Of a DNA stretch of 64,000 nt, positions 9,095 through 18,020 are shown piece after piece (position 1 is the first letter of the stretch; each line of letters opens with the position of its first letter). Position numbers and translations under genes: made by a program. The stretch is taken from positions 6,138,501 through 6,202,500 of the forward strand of contig NZ_CP026681.1 of the NCBI RefSeq assembly GCF_002949735.1. Reading direction: 5' to 3'. The notes under the pieces were generated by a model. The model was not told the DNA's origin and made no database searches. It saw only the letters and a program-made list of their open reading frames with translations. The DNA comes from Nostoc sp. 'Peltigera membranacea cyanobiont' N6. Lineage in GTDB: Bacteria > Cyanobacteriota > Cyanobacteriia > Cyanobacteriales > Nostocaceae.

Positions 9095-9817
9095 ATGCAA
9101 TCAACAAAGATTAGGCTGTACGATTTGGCAGGGGCTGAGGACGATCGCCGTTTTAGTCCTAACTGTTGGCGCGTGCGTCTGGCTTTACTCCATAAGGGAT
9201 TGCCCTTTGAAACTGTACCTTGGCGTTTTACTGAAAAGGAAACTATTGCCTTCTCAGGACAGGGTAAAGTGCCAGTAATAGTTGATCGCGGGCAAGTTGT
9301 TTACGATTCTTGGGCGATCGCTCAGTATCTGGAGGAGAATTACCCTAAGTACCCATCACTATTTGGTGGAGAAGTTGGAAAGTCGTTATCCAGATTTACT
9401 ACTGATTGGGTAGAAACAGTACTCAATCCTGATATCTTGCGATTAATTATCATAGATATTTATTCGCACCTACACGAAAAGGACAAAGACTACTTCCGCC
9501 AAACACGCGAAAAGGCTTTTGGTGCAACCTTGGAAGCAATCTCTGCCGATCGAGAACAACGAGTTGTCACTTTTCGTAATAGCCTGACCCCAATGCGTCG
9601 AACTTTCCAGCACCAAAGCTTCCTAGCCGGACAAGCACCAGCTTGGGCAGATTATGTGGTGTTTGGCTCTTTTCAATGGGCACGTAGCGTTAGCCCATTT
9701 CCCTTACTTGTAGCAGATGATCCCATTTTTAGCTGGCGCGAGCGAATGCTTGATGCTTTTGATGGTGAAGCTCGTAAGGTCTTAGGATATGAGTCGAATG
9801 GCACTAATAAAAGGTGA
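9095..9817 (+). CDS. Glutathione S-transferase family protein
   Basis: 240 residues. The N-terminal thioredoxin-like half shows FSPNCWRVRLALLHKGLPFE (Ser/Cys active-site region), GKVPVI (the cis-Pro motif that contacts glutathione) and DSWAIAQYLEENYP, the standard GST layout. The C-terminal half is all-helical with FLAGQAPAWADYVVFGSFQW, the N-capping region. The pattern resembles the group containing bacterial beta-etherase-like and similar GSTs rather than classical detoxifying forms. The substrate is unknown. It is a single gene with its own promoter region. Confidence 0.85.
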   Translation: MQSTKIRLYDLAGAEDDRRFSPNCWRVRLALLHKGLPFETVPWRFTEKETIAFSGQGKVPVIVDRGQVVYDSWAIAQYLEENYPKYPSLFGGEVGKSLSRFTTDWVETVLNPDILRLIIIDIYSHLHEKDKDYFRQTREKAFGATLEAISADREQRVVTFRNSLTPMRRTFQHQSFLAGQAPAWADYVVFGSFQWARSVSPFPLLVADDPIFSWRERMLDAFDGEARKVLGYESNGTNKR

Positions 9818-9964
9818 AACTTGGTGAGGGCAGGTGTTGGGGTTAGAGTGTAGGAAAAAATCAAGAACAGTAGAAACAAGCGCAAACACTAATAAACTCC
9901 TTGATTACTACACCCCACACCCTACACCCCAGACCCAAAAGCCTTATAAATAATGGATTTGCCG

Positions 9965-10405
9965 TTATCTTAGTGCTTCACATACCCATACCGGGATTTC
10001 TGTACCATCTGGGCGGCTTACGATACGTTTGGGCAGGAGGGAACGATCCTCGATACGATTCCTTCCGATTCCGTAGCTGGAGCTATTCGTCAGCAGCTGG
10101 ATTAAGCGGTTTTCATCGGGTTCTGGCCATACAATGCGAAATACCTGGTTTGGCGCGGGGGAGTTGGAGTTCAAGCCCTCAACCGTGATTTGCTCCTGCT
10201 CTTGGTCGCTGGAAACAGTCCACGCCTTGGAGCGGTCGGATGTCTGGATTGTTACCACGCCCTCATTGCTTGCAGGGACTGGGGTGATCGCCCACTTCTC
10301 TGGGGACTGCTGCTCTTCAAAGAGCAACGCGTAGACCTTACCGTCGATCACTCCCGTTGGAGCTCCCTCAGCTTTCAAAATGTAACTTCCATTTAAAGTA
10401 GGCAT
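9965..10405 (-). CDS. Small beta-trefoil protein resembling I66 serine-protease inhibitors
   Basis: 146 residues, no signal peptide, no Cys cluster. The opening LNGSYILKAEGAPTGVIDGK and the alternating short beta-strand pattern, with WAITPVPASNEGVVTIQT and NQVFRIVWPEPDENRLIQL in later thirds, resemble the three-fold beta-trefoil of the I66 inhibitor/lectin-like family found in fungi and some cyanobacteria. Function is inferred only from this weak similarity; a carbohydrate-binding trefoil is the alternative. It lies between the GST gene and an IS scar. Confidence 0.5.
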   Translation of the reverse strand: MPTLNGSYILKAEGAPTGVIDGKVYALLFEEQQSPEKWAITPVPASNEGVVTIQTSDRSKAWTVSSDQEQEQITVEGLNSNSPAPNQVFRIVWPEPDENRLIQLLTNSSSYGIGRNRIEDRSLLPKRIVSRPDGTEIPVWVCEALR

Positions 10406-10475
10406 ATTGTCTCTTCTAATTTGTCATCAACATATTTTCATAGCTTTCACGTAAAGACAAGGACAGTTAAGACAG

Positions 10476-10658
10476 TTAAGAAAAATCAGAGGTTTTCAAA
10501 GAAAGAACTGAACATATTTTGAATAGCGATCGCCTCGCCGTTGCTATCGCCTCACTGTTTAGTCTGCTAAACCCTATTCTCAAGCCTAATAAATTGGCGT
10601 TTGCGTAGCGTGTCCTAAAGGACAAGGTATTGATAAGATTAATTTCTTTGTTGTTCAT
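10476..10658 (-). CDS. Doubtful small ORF coupled to a truncated gene
   Basis: 60 codons (MNNKEINLINTLSFRTRYAN...). Its ATG overlaps the TGA of the upstream fragment at 10655-10779 in an ATGA arrangement typical of coupled genes, which is the only support. Its second half (AIATARRSLFKI) is encoded by HIP1-rich and dispersed-repeat DNA (GTTTGCGTAGCGTGTCC), so the present C-terminus may be repeat-derived. No family recognised. Confidence 0.25.
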   Translation of the reverse strand: MNNKEINLINTLSFRTRYANANLLGLRIGFSRLNSEAIATARRSLFKICSVLSLKTSDFS

Positions 10659-10779
10659 AATTGCATACCTGATTCTTTAGCTTTCAAAAGAGCTTGGTCA
10701 ACTTTTGTATTAGCCTGTTCAAAAGCTTGAATGACCGCAGGTGTAACCTTGTTGCTTTGGACTTTACCTGATTCGCCCT
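10655..10779 (-). pseudogene. 3' fragment of an unrecognised gene, truncated at an IS scar
   Basis: The minus strand reads QGESGKVQSNKVTPAVIQ followed by AFEQANTKVDQALLKAKESG, MQL and stop, a clean helical protein end. The codon just before it is TAG, and sequence beyond that point belongs to a transposase tail on the other strand. The gene has therefore lost its 5' end at this junction. The protein family was not recognised. Confidence 0.5.
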
Positions 10780-10878
10780 GCTAGAAACGAACCACGAGTT
10801 CGTAAACGCCGCCCGAAAGCCTACCCCTTAATGACCAAACCCCGGCAAGAATTACAAAAGCGATTGCAGACCGCTTAA
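10777..10878 (+). mobile_element. Remnant of an IS4-type transposase (C-terminus only)
   Basis: The plus strand reads PARNEPRVRKRRPKAYPL then MTKPRQELQKRLQTA and a TAA at 10876. The RKRRPKAYPLMTKPR block is the characteristic C-terminal end of IS4-family transposases common in cyanobacteria. Nothing upstream continues the frame, so only about 33 codons survive. It abuts a truncated gene on the opposite strand, marking an old insertion or deletion. Confidence 0.65.
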
Positions 10879-11105
10879 CCCATAAGTGTTTCGGCTTTTC
10901 TTAGTGCCATTCGGATATGAGTCCTAAATACCTGTCTCAGACTAAGGCGCAAGAAGAAGTGACCGAAATAAACGATGATACAGTACCATTCTGGTTAAGA
11001 ATATTCCCACACAATCTTTATTGACCAAGTTTCGTTAAGATGTTGTAACCTGGGCAATAGCAACTCTCTATTGATGTGACACCAGGCAATCGCTTTTTCA
11101 CATCC

Positions 11106-13427
11106 ATGACAACAACCATCGACTTTCTCAGTCACCTTAACCCCAGCCAACGTCAAGCCGTCGAACACTACTGCGGCCCGTTGTTAGTCGTTGCTGGCGC
11201 AGGTTCCGGTAAAACACGAGCGCTGACTTATCGCATTGCCAATCTGATTCTCAAACACCGTGTCGATCCAGAAAATATCCTGGCGGTTACTTTTACCAAC
11301 AAAGCCGCGCGGGAAATGAAAGAACGGGTTCAACGGCTGTTTGCGGAACAACTGGCCATGAAACAACACGGTCAGCGTTTTGATTTGTTGACAGAATACC
11401 AACAAACGCAACTGCGATCGCAAGTTTACAAAAATACGATCAAAGATTTGTGGTGTGGCACTTTCCACAGTCTGTTTTCTCGCATTCTCCGCTTTGATAT
11501 TGAAAAATATGTAGATGAAAAAGGACGCAAGTGGAATCGCAATTTCTCTATCTTTGATGAATCAGATGTGATGACTCTGATTAAAGAAATCGTCAATAAA
11601 CAATTAAATTTAGACGATAAGAAGTTTGACGCTCGTTCTGTCCGCTACGCTATTAGTAACGCTAAAAACCAAGGTTTATCACCTCAAGAATTTGAGCAAG
11701 ATCAGCCCAATTATCGCGGACGGGTGATTGCCCAAGTTTACAATTTATATCAAGATAAGTTAGCAGAAAATAACGCTCTCGATTTTGACGATTTAATTCT
11801 TGTGCCAACTAGATTATTTCAGCAAAACGAGCAAGTATTGGGTTATTGGCATCGCAAATTTTGCCATATCCTCGTAGATGAATATCAAGATACTAATCGG
11901 ACTCAATATCAACTGATTAATTTATTAGTTACTAATGGCGAAACCAAAAAGAGCGAATGGGAATGGCAAAATCGCTCAGTTTTCGTTGTCGGCGATGCAG
12001 ATCAGTCAATTTACAGCTTTCGGATGGCAGATTTCACCATCTTGCTGGGATTTCAAGAAGACTTTGGTGATGGTTTGGTAGATGATGACACTCAGACGAT
12101 GGTTAAGCTAGAAGAAAACTATCGTTCTTGTGAAAATATTTTGCAAGCGGCTAATGAACTAATTGAAAATAACACCCAACGGATTGATAAAATCCTGAAG
12201 CCGACGCGGGGGCCGGGTGAGCAGATTACTTGTCACAAAGCCGATGAAGAACTTGCAGAAGCGGCATTTGTAATCAATCAAATTCAGACTCTAGAACAGC
12301 AAAATCCAGAGTTAAGCTGGGGTAGTTTTGCCATACTTTATCGGACAAACGCCCAATCTCGACCTTTTGAAGAATTGTTGGTGAAATATCAAATTCCTTA
12401 CACAGTTGTGGGGGGAATGAGGTTTTACGATCGCAAAGAAATCAAAGATGTCATTGCATATTTAAGAGCGATCGCTAACCCATCTGATACAGTCAGTTTA
12501 TTACGAGTTATTAATACTCCCCGCCGAGGAGTTGGCAAAACCACTATTGATGCTTTGATGAATGCCTCCCAGCAACTAGGGACAACCCTATGGGAAATAC
12601 TCAGCGACGAAACATCAGTTAATACATTAGCTGGACGGGCGACAAAAGCTGTAAATAACTTTGCCGCAATGATTAGCCGTTGGCAAGCACAAATTGGTAC
12701 GCTTCCCGTGACAGAGGTTTTGCAAGGAATACTAGAAGATTCTGGTTACGTTCAAGACTTGATGAGTCAAGGCACAGATGAAGCCACAGATCGGGTACAA
12801 AACGTTCAAGAACTTTACAACGCCGCACTGCAATTTCAAGAAGAAAACGAAGAGGTTTCACTACAGGACTTTTTAAGTAGTGCCGCCCTAAGTTCCGATT
12901 TGGATAACTTAAAAGAAGGGCAGACAGCCGTTTCTTTGATGACTTTGCACGCTTCCAAAGGTTTGGAGTTTCCCGTAGTATTTTTAGTAGGATTAGAACA
13001 AGGGCTATTTCCTGGCTACCGTTCGCTGGGCGATCCCGCATCTTTAGAAGAAGAACGCCGCCTGTGTTATGTGGGGATTACTCGCGCCCAAGAAAGGTTA
13101 TTTTTATCACACGCGCGGGAACGGCGTTTGTATGGTTCTCGCGAACCTGCAATGCGATCGCAATTCCTCGACGAATTACCAGAAGAATTATTATCTACCA
13201 AACGCGCGAGTCGTCAAAGTTATACCAAAAGTGCCTCTACTCCTAACGGGAAACAAGACACAACACAGAATTGGCAAGTAGGCGATAGAGTATTACACAA
13301 AACCTTTGGGCTTGGTGAAATCACTCATGTTTTCGGAACGGGTAGTAAGATGTCTGTGGCAATTAAATTTGCTAGCTTAGGACAAAAAATTGTTGACCCA
13401 AGAGTAGCACAGTTGCAAAAAGTTTGA
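11106..13427 (+). CDS. pcrA: PcrA/UvrD-type 3'-5' DNA helicase
   Basis: 773 residues from ATG 11106; a GTG ten codons earlier is possible but adds no conserved residues. Superfamily 1A motifs appear in order: Q-motif LNPSQRQAV, Walker A GAGSGKT (about 31-37), motif Ia FTNKAAREM, Walker B VDEYQDTN, motif III GDADQSIYSFR, motif IV YRTNAQSR, motif V TLHASKGLEFPVVF, and motif VI YVGITRAQERL. The last 60 residues (WQVGDRVLHKTFGLGEI...) form the Tudor-like domain that in PcrA contacts RNA polymerase. It unwinds DNA in nucleotide excision repair, replication restart and removal of RecA or stalled polymerase. It is a single gene followed by a terminator hairpin. Confidence 0.95.
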   Translation: MTTTIDFLSHLNPSQRQAVEHYCGPLLVVAGAGSGKTRALTYRIANLILKHRVDPENILAVTFTNKAAREMKERVQRLFAEQLAMKQHGQRFDLLTEYQQTQLRSQVYKNTIKDLWCGTFHSLFSRILRFDIEKYVDEKGRKWNRNFSIFDESDVMTLIKEIVNKQLNLDDKKFDARSVRYAISNAKNQGLSPQEFEQDQPNYRGRVIAQVYNLYQDKLAENNALDFDDLILVPTRLFQQNEQVLGYWHRKFCHILVDEYQDTNRTQYQLINLLVTNGETKKSEWEWQNRSVFVVGDADQSIYSFRMADFTILLGFQEDFGDGLVDDDTQTMVKLEENYRSCENILQAANELIENNTQRIDKILKPTRGPGEQITCHKADEELAEAAFVINQIQTLEQQNPELSWGSFAILYRTNAQSRPFEELLVKYQIPYTVVGGMRFYDRKEIKDVIAYLRAIANPSDTVSLLRVINTPRRGVGKTTIDALMNASQQLGTTLWEILSDETSVNTLAGRATKAVNNFAAMISRWQAQIGTLPVTEVLQGILEDSGYVQDLMSQGTDEATDRVQNVQELYNAALQFQEENEEVSLQDFLSSAALSSDLDNLKEGQTAVSLMTLHASKGLEFPVVFLVGLEQGLFPGYRSLGDPASLEEERRLCYVGITRAQERLFLSHARERRLYGSREPAMRSQFLDELPEELLSTKRASRQSYTKSASTPNGKQDTTQNWQVGDRVLHKTFGLGEITHVFGTGSKMSVAIKFASLGQKIVDPRVAQLQKV

Positions 13428-13431
13428 AAAT

Positions 13432-13470
13432 AAGATTCCCAACTTTTCAAATAAGTCGGGGATCTTGTTT
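13432..13470. terminator. Terminator between pcrA and the ABM gene
   Basis: AAGATTCCCAACTT (13432-13445) pairs with AAGTCGGGGATCTT (13453-13466), apart from two positions where one strand's RNA can form G-U pairs, followed by GTTTT. It lies between convergent genes and probably serves both. Confidence 0.7.
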
Positions 13471-13764
13471 TCATATTTCAATTTCTTCAAAGTGTTCGAC
13501 AGTGGGAAATGGTTCATAAAAATGATGCAAAAGTTTTTTCCACTCTTGATACTCAACAGAATTTCTAAATCCCAGAGTATGAGATTCTAAACTTTCCCAT
13601 CTGACAAGTAATAAGTATTTACCTTGGACTTCTATACATTTATGCAATTCATGAGATAAATATCCATCCATTGAAGAAATAATTTTAGAAGCTTTCTTGA
13701 AAGCAGCTTCAAAATCGGATTCTAGACCAGGTTTAACAGGAAGTATCACTGCCTCAAGAATCAT
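13471..13764 (-). CDS. Antibiotic-biosynthesis-monooxygenase (ABM) domain protein
   Basis: 97 residues: a single ferredoxin-like ABM domain with MILEAVILPVKPGLESDFEAAF, then GYLSHELHKCIEVQGKYLLLVRWESLESHTLGFRNS and PFPTVEHFEEI. Known relatives are small dimeric proteins, ranging from quinol monooxygenases (YgiN) and heme-degrading IsdG to proteins with no known reaction. The length and the W-E-S-x-E-x-H pattern match the YgiN/ABM group. Substrate unknown. Confidence 0.85.
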   Translation of the reverse strand: MILEAVILPVKPGLESDFEAAFKKASKIISSMDGYLSHELHKCIEVQGKYLLLVRWESLESHTLGFRNSVEYQEWKKLLHHFYEPFPTVEHFEEIEI

Positions 13765-13857
13765 AAAGTTTTGCGGTGATAATTAAGTTCATGTTATTTA
13801 GTATAAATTGGATGCGATCTTTACGACGGGCTACGCCTACGCAGACACTTTATTGAA

Positions 13858-14502
13858 TCAAAAATAATTATTGAAAAAATAGCTAATAGCAGCACAAAAT
13901 GGAGTATGTTGACCATTAGCATCCAGCTTTTCATAACCTTGAGCAAGTAGCTGTATTTCTGCTTCAGTTAAACCATCAGTAGCAAGTAATGCAGCATCAA
14001 TTGCTAGCCTACGCATATTTTGCAACTTACTGATATTGAGTGCAAGCTTCTCAATCGTTGTTTCGGCAGCAGCTTTTTTAGCTGGCTCATCTGTTGATTG
14101 AATTTCGCCAGAAGGAAGATATTTAAAAAAATCAGCACAGGTTATTTGTAGAGGTGAGACCATCAGATGATCGTCATACCAGTTATCTTTTCTATGACCA
14201 CAATGAACTGGTACTCGAAGTTGCTTATCATCTTCACCTTGACATGACACCATGAGATTTGTGTATTCATAAGTCAATTGTGTATAAATACTTTTGGGTT
14301 TCAAGTGTTCAATATGGCATTCATTCCTCGCGATCGAAGCACCACAGTAGCAGCAGATATAACCTTGTTCGCAGAGCAATGCCTCGAACACATCATTTTT
14401 CACTGATTGTTTGAATTTCATCCAAGGAAGTATCTTACCGCCAAGCTTATTATTCCATTTAGTTAAGCTAATCGGTTTTGCACCCTTTTTTATGTACTTC
14501 AT
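13858..14502 (-). CDS. ptuB: PtuB-like HNH endonuclease of a Septu-type anti-phage system
   Basis: 214 residues, family resembling TIGR02646 (retron Ec78/Septu PtuB nucleases). The HNH core is visible: CCYCGASIARNECHIEHLKP at about residues 50-69, with CxxC zinc ligands and the HIEH catalytic pair, then SCQGEDD and HCGHRKDNW further on. Its ATG overlaps the TGA of the upstream ATPase gene by 4 bp (14499-14502), so the two are translated together. In characterised Septu systems PtuB cuts nucleic acid when the PtuA ATPase complex is released by phage infection. No reverse transcriptase is next to it, so this is the Septu rather than the retron form. Confidence 0.85.
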   Translation of the reverse strand: MKYIKKGAKPISLTKWNNKLGGKILPWMKFKQSVKNDVFEALLCEQGYICCYCGASIARNECHIEHLKPKSIYTQLTYEYTNLMVSCQGEDDKQLRVPVHCGHRKDNWYDDHLMVSPLQITCADFFKYLPSGEIQSTDEPAKKAAAETTIEKLALNISKLQNMRRLAIDAALLATDGLTEAEIQLLAQGYEKLDANGQHTPFCAAISYFFNNYF

Positions 14503-15893
14503 CTATTGAGAATTTCCTTTCGCCGAATGAGTACATCCGCTTTAACAAACTCTGGCTCATCTGCTCCAATTTCAATAGCCAATTGTTGACGTAATTGCCT
14601 AGCACCTTCAATATTTCCAGCATCAATTAGTCGAAAAAGCTCTAAAAGACTTTCCTTAATTTCCTGCGGACGTTCTGGAACACCCATGAGGTCTTCTAAA
14701 ATGCGATTGCTGTCTCTCCCAAAGGAACTTTCTGGTCTTTTAGCAACAACACCTTCGTCTGTTTTTTCTAGAATATAAATTCCTTCCGGCTTGACTTGGC
14801 TAATTACTTGAGGCGAATGGGTGGTGACGATAAATTGGCAATTGGGGAATGTTCTTGTCAAAGCTGGAATAATTTCTCGTTGCCATTTGGGATGTAGATG
14901 TAGTTCAATTTCATCAATTAAAACAACACCCTCACCTTCGAGTGGTTCTGTTAAACCTGGGTTAGCGATCGCTAATCGTCTTGCTAAATCTCCCACCATA
15001 GCCAGCAAGCATTTCTCTCCATCAGATAGCTGATTGATAATTAGTTCCTGACCATGTTTTATTACAGTCATCCGTAAGGGCAATCTCTCAACTCGTAAGT
15101 CTGAAAATTTTGGTTGTAAAGAAGTGATTGCTCCTCTTACTGATTCCAACTGTCTGTCTCGATAATTAAGATTGTCCCGTCGCAATTCATTCTCCAAGTC
15201 TTCTCGATTTCTAAACCATTCAAAAAAGCTTTTAAAATCGATTTTTCCTCCAGTAAGTGACTGTTCATAAGAATCTATCTGCTTAAACTCATATTTTTCT
15301 GCAATTTCCAGTGGAATATCAAGAACTGCGCGATTGACGGGGTAGTAAACTGCTAAGGGTAAGTTCACTTTAGGATTATTTTCTATCTGGCTGCGTAGCT
15401 CATTAACCACTGCTCTTAATTCTTCTGGTAGGTCACTGGCCGTATTAGCTCTCACTTTAATGGATAAGTCGTTAAAACTTTGTCCTAACTTCTCCTCTAA
15501 AGTAATTTTGATAGATTCGTTCTCCCGAACTAATCCTAATAGCTCAACGGTTGTTATTAAACTTGCTAATAAACTAGTTAAATTTTTCCGAACTTCATTT
15601 TGAATTTGAGTTAGCGACCAAGTGAATTCGCGCAATTCCAATAAAACTGTAATTTCATTACGCGTATCTTTACTTCCATTGGTAATATCTTGTTTATGAA
15701 ATGATCGTATTACATCAACAGAATTTTGAATACTCCCTGTGATCTGGGAAAGAAGAATAGCAAGACAATCAAGAATACTTGATTTACCCACGCCGTTGAT
15801 ACCAATAAGTACAATTGGCTCAGTTTCATTGAACTCAAGCGTCAAATCACCGATTCCACGGAAGGATTGCATTTTCAATCGCTTGACTTTCAT
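14499..15893 (-). CDS. ptuA: PtuA-like AAA/ABC-type ATPase of a Septu-type anti-phage system
   Basis: 464 residues. An SMC/RecF-like ATPase: MKVKRLKMQSFRGIGDLTLEF, Walker A GINGVGKSS (31-39), a helical middle third, an ABC-signature-like LSDGEKCLLAMVGDLARRL, Walker B with VVLIDEIELHLHP, and a switch His in TTHSPQV. The C-terminal 90 residues (PERPQEIKESLLELFRLID...) are helical and typical of PtuA. It forms the sensor/inhibitor part of Septu with PtuB, encoded directly downstream with a 4-bp overlap. Its start codon is only 5 bp after the stop of a secreted metallophosphatase gene, so the three genes may be cotranscribed. OLD-type nucleases are excluded because no TOPRIM domain follows. Confidence 0.85.
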   Translation of the reverse strand: MKVKRLKMQSFRGIGDLTLEFNETEPIVLIGINGVGKSSILDCLAILLSQITGSIQNSVDVIRSFHKQDITNGSKDTRNEITVLLELREFTWSLTQIQNEVRKNLTSLLASLITTVELLGLVRENESIKITLEEKLGQSFNDLSIKVRANTASDLPEELRAVVNELRSQIENNPKVNLPLAVYYPVNRAVLDIPLEIAEKYEFKQIDSYEQSLTGGKIDFKSFFEWFRNREDLENELRRDNLNYRDRQLESVRGAITSLQPKFSDLRVERLPLRMTVIKHGQELIINQLSDGEKCLLAMVGDLARRLAIANPGLTEPLEGEGVVLIDEIELHLHPKWQREIIPALTRTFPNCQFIVTTHSPQVISQVKPEGIYILEKTDEGVVAKRPESSFGRDSNRILEDLMGVPERPQEIKESLLELFRLIDAGNIEGARQLRQQLAIEIGADEPEFVKADVLIRRKEILNR

Positions 15894-15898
15894 AATAA

Positions 15899-16816
15899 TT
15901 ACGCTGATTTTAACTGAATAATACCCTTATCAAAAATGCGATTATCAGTAGCGATCGCACTTATTTCTATTCTATCTTTATACACCTCATAAGAAGCAAA
16001 ACTTAAATCACTGGTAGAATACCCTGTCCACTCAGAACGCCCTACAGGACGATTACCAGCACCTGCGCCACAAATTAAGTAAGTCGTACCATCAATAGCA
16101 CGAGTGCGTTCATAATTGTGTTCGTGACCATTGATGTAAAGTTGAACGCCGTATTTTTTAAACAGGGGAGTAAAAGTTTTAATAAAATCTGGATTATTAC
16201 CATACTGACCAGATGAATAAATCGGATGATGACCAAACACTACTTTCCAAGGAGCATTACTAAGACTTAATTCTTTTTCTAACCAAGATAGTTGGTTTTT
16301 CCAATCAGCATTCCCGTTAGTATCTAAAGCGAAAAATTGTATTTGATTATGTTTAAATGTATAGTAACGCCCCTTCATGTTAAAGCCAGCATACTTGACT
16401 TGTAGATCGCCGTTGGCGGTACGAATATCGTGATTACCTAAACAAGCCTGAAATTTCACACCTTGCTTCAGCAAAGGTTGATAAGGACGCTCAAAAACTT
16501 CGCCAATTTTTTCAATTTCGCCGTTATTGTAAATGTTATCTCCAGCTAAAACGACTAAATCATAAGGATTTTGTTTGTGATATGCATTCATCGCTCTAGC
16601 CACGGCATACTGTCCCTTAGCTCCAGTCCCTGTATCCGCTACAGACACAAAACGTAATAATAAGTCTTTTTTGGCTGGGTTGGCGGCTATAGCTGTTGTT
16701 GAATCACTAATATCAGCACTTTGATGATTTTGATGAGCAAACATCCAGCTTAAAAAGCCTGTACCAATGGCGCTGACACTACTTAAAAATAAAAATTGAC
16801 GGCGTTTGAGTTTCAT
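15899..16816 (-). CDS. Exported metallophosphoesterase (purple-acid-phosphatase-like)
   Basis: 305 residues. The N-terminus MKLKRRQFLFLSSVSAIG is a twin-arginine-like signal followed by a hydrophobic stretch to about residue 27, so export is expected. Calcineurin-like metal motifs are in order: VADTGTG, AGDNIYNNG, LGNHDIR, FGHHPIYSSG and INGHEHNYER, all intact for a dinuclear metal centre. The C-terminal part SDLSFASYEVYKDRIEISAI resembles the last strands of the acid phosphatase family. It hydrolyses phosphomonoesters, substrate unknown. The divergent gene on the other side is a membrane protein; downstream are the Septu genes. Confidence 0.87.
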   Translation of the reverse strand: MKLKRRQFLFLSSVSAIGTGFLSWMFAHQNHQSADISDSTTAIAANPAKKDLLLRFVSVADTGTGAKGQYAVARAMNAYHKQNPYDLVVLAGDNIYNNGEIEKIGEVFERPYQPLLKQGVKFQACLGNHDIRTANGDLQVKYAGFNMKGRYYTFKHNQIQFFALDTNGNADWKNQLSWLEKELSLSNAPWKVVFGHHPIYSSGQYGNNPDFIKTFTPLFKKYGVQLYINGHEHNYERTRAIDGTTYLICGAGAGNRPVGRSEWTGYSTSDLSFASYEVYKDRIEISAIATDNRIFDKGIIQLKSA

Positions 16817-16951
16817 AAGTCACCAAATTTAATAAATAGTCAGTTTAGCGGAAACAATGAGCAATGAAGTGATACATTAAGGCAAAAGAAGGCAGCACCA
16901 GTAATAATGTACGTTGTTTGTCTTTGATTCGCTGCTTTTGGTGAAAGTTCC

Positions 16952-17833
16952 ATGTCACAAGACAATCAGTCAAAACCGACGGATGAGCCAGTAACTCAAC
17001 CTCCCCAAAAACCTTACCAGAGAGTTCAGCCAATTTGGAAGGCTAAAATTATCCAACTTCTCCGAGGGACGATTGGGGTTTTAGAAACAACAGTGGACAA
17101 ACTGGAGACAGCACCCCCACCGGGTACTGAGGAAACACCCAGTTTTTTGCAGCAGCTTCAGTTGCGATGGGGTGGACTTTTAAGGACAATCCGCTTGTTT
17201 TTACCATCAAATTTGTCAACAAAGTTATCAGATACAGCTTTAACGGGAATTGTTACTGCAATTACTGTAATTTTTGTTTGGACAACTGCGACTGTCTTAA
17301 CTGGTAAACCTACTGAAGTAGCCACAGTTCCACCGATTGAAGAGGTTCCTACACCAAAACCAACGATCGCAACTCCACCGCAGTCAGTCGTACCAGAACC
17401 GCAGCCACCACAGCCACCAGAGGAAATTACGCCGTCGCCAGAACCGGAAATCAAACCGGAAATCAAACCGGAAATAGAACCAATTCCCACGCCAACACCA
17501 ACACCGACACCAGTCATAGAATTGACACCAGAACAAGCCTTGATTGCGGCTATTGAGAATCAGGTAGCTGAAACTAGCGATCGCATTGCCTCTGGTCTGA
17601 TAAAGTCAATTCAAGCCAACTTCCGCACGAGTAACTTGACTGTAAAAATTAGTAACGATTGGTACACTCTCAAAGAATCTCAGCAAGACAACTTAGCTGC
17701 GGAGATATTACAACGCTCTCAAGAACTTGATTTTACCCATTTAGAAATTATTGACTCTCAAGATAAGCTGATAGCGCGGAACCCAGTTGTTGGTACTCAA
17801 ATGGTGATTTTTAAACGGCAAAGAACTTCGTAA
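16952..17833 (+). CDS. Proline-rich single-pass membrane protein, function unknown
   Basis: 293 residues. Polar N-terminus (1-90), one transmembrane helix at about 110-130 (ALTGIVTAITVIFVWTTATVL), then a Pro/Glu/Thr-rich linker with repeated PEIKPEIKPEIEP and PTPTPTPTP, and a compact C-terminal domain of about 110 residues (LTPEQALIAAIENQVAETSDRI... to the end). The arrangement suggests an anchored protein with a globular domain held away from the membrane. No known family was recognised beyond cyanobacterial conservation. The last codon and stop (TCG TAA) are part of a dispersed repeat that begins here. Confidence 0.7.
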   Translation: MSQDNQSKPTDEPVTQPPQKPYQRVQPIWKAKIIQLLRGTIGVLETTVDKLETAPPPGTEETPSFLQQLQLRWGGLLRTIRLFLPSNLSTKLSDTALTGIVTAITVIFVWTTATVLTGKPTEVATVPPIEEVPTPKPTIATPPQSVVPEPQPPQPPEEITPSPEPEIKPEIKPEIEPIPTPTPTPTPVIELTPEQALIAAIENQVAETSDRIASGLIKSIQANFRTSNLTVKISNDWYTLKESQQDNLAAEILQRSQELDFTHLEIIDSQDKLIARNPVVGTQMVIFKRQRTS

Positions 17834-17940
17834 TGGGCTACGCCCCGCTACGCTCTAAGCGAAGCTATGCCGCAGGCTTTACGTAATTCGTAGTGACGCT
17901 TGAATACTCGCTATCGTTACGCTAACGTAATTCGTAATTA
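17826..17940. repeat. Dispersed repeat TTCGTAATGGGCTACGCCCCGCTACGC with TAATTCGTAATT ends
   Basis: Begins inside the 3' end of the proline-rich membrane protein gene and contains TTCGTAATGGGCTACGCCCC, GCTATGCCGCAGGC and GCTAACGTAATTCGTAATTA. The same units recur at 21602-21660 (inverted) and 40996-41048. The internal GGGCTACGCCC forms a small hairpin. Confidence 0.65.
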
Positions 17941-18020
17941 TTTGGATTATTTCAAGTAAAGTTTGTGTTCTGTAATCATTAATATCAACACTTAATTCGG
18001 ACTTTTAACTTAAAGTATTT

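Noticed and set aside
9901..10396. Plus-strand frames opposite the I66-like gene
   Set aside because: No recognisable protein, several short overlapping frames and no ribosome-binding site; the minus-strand frame has a coherent beta-strand pattern.
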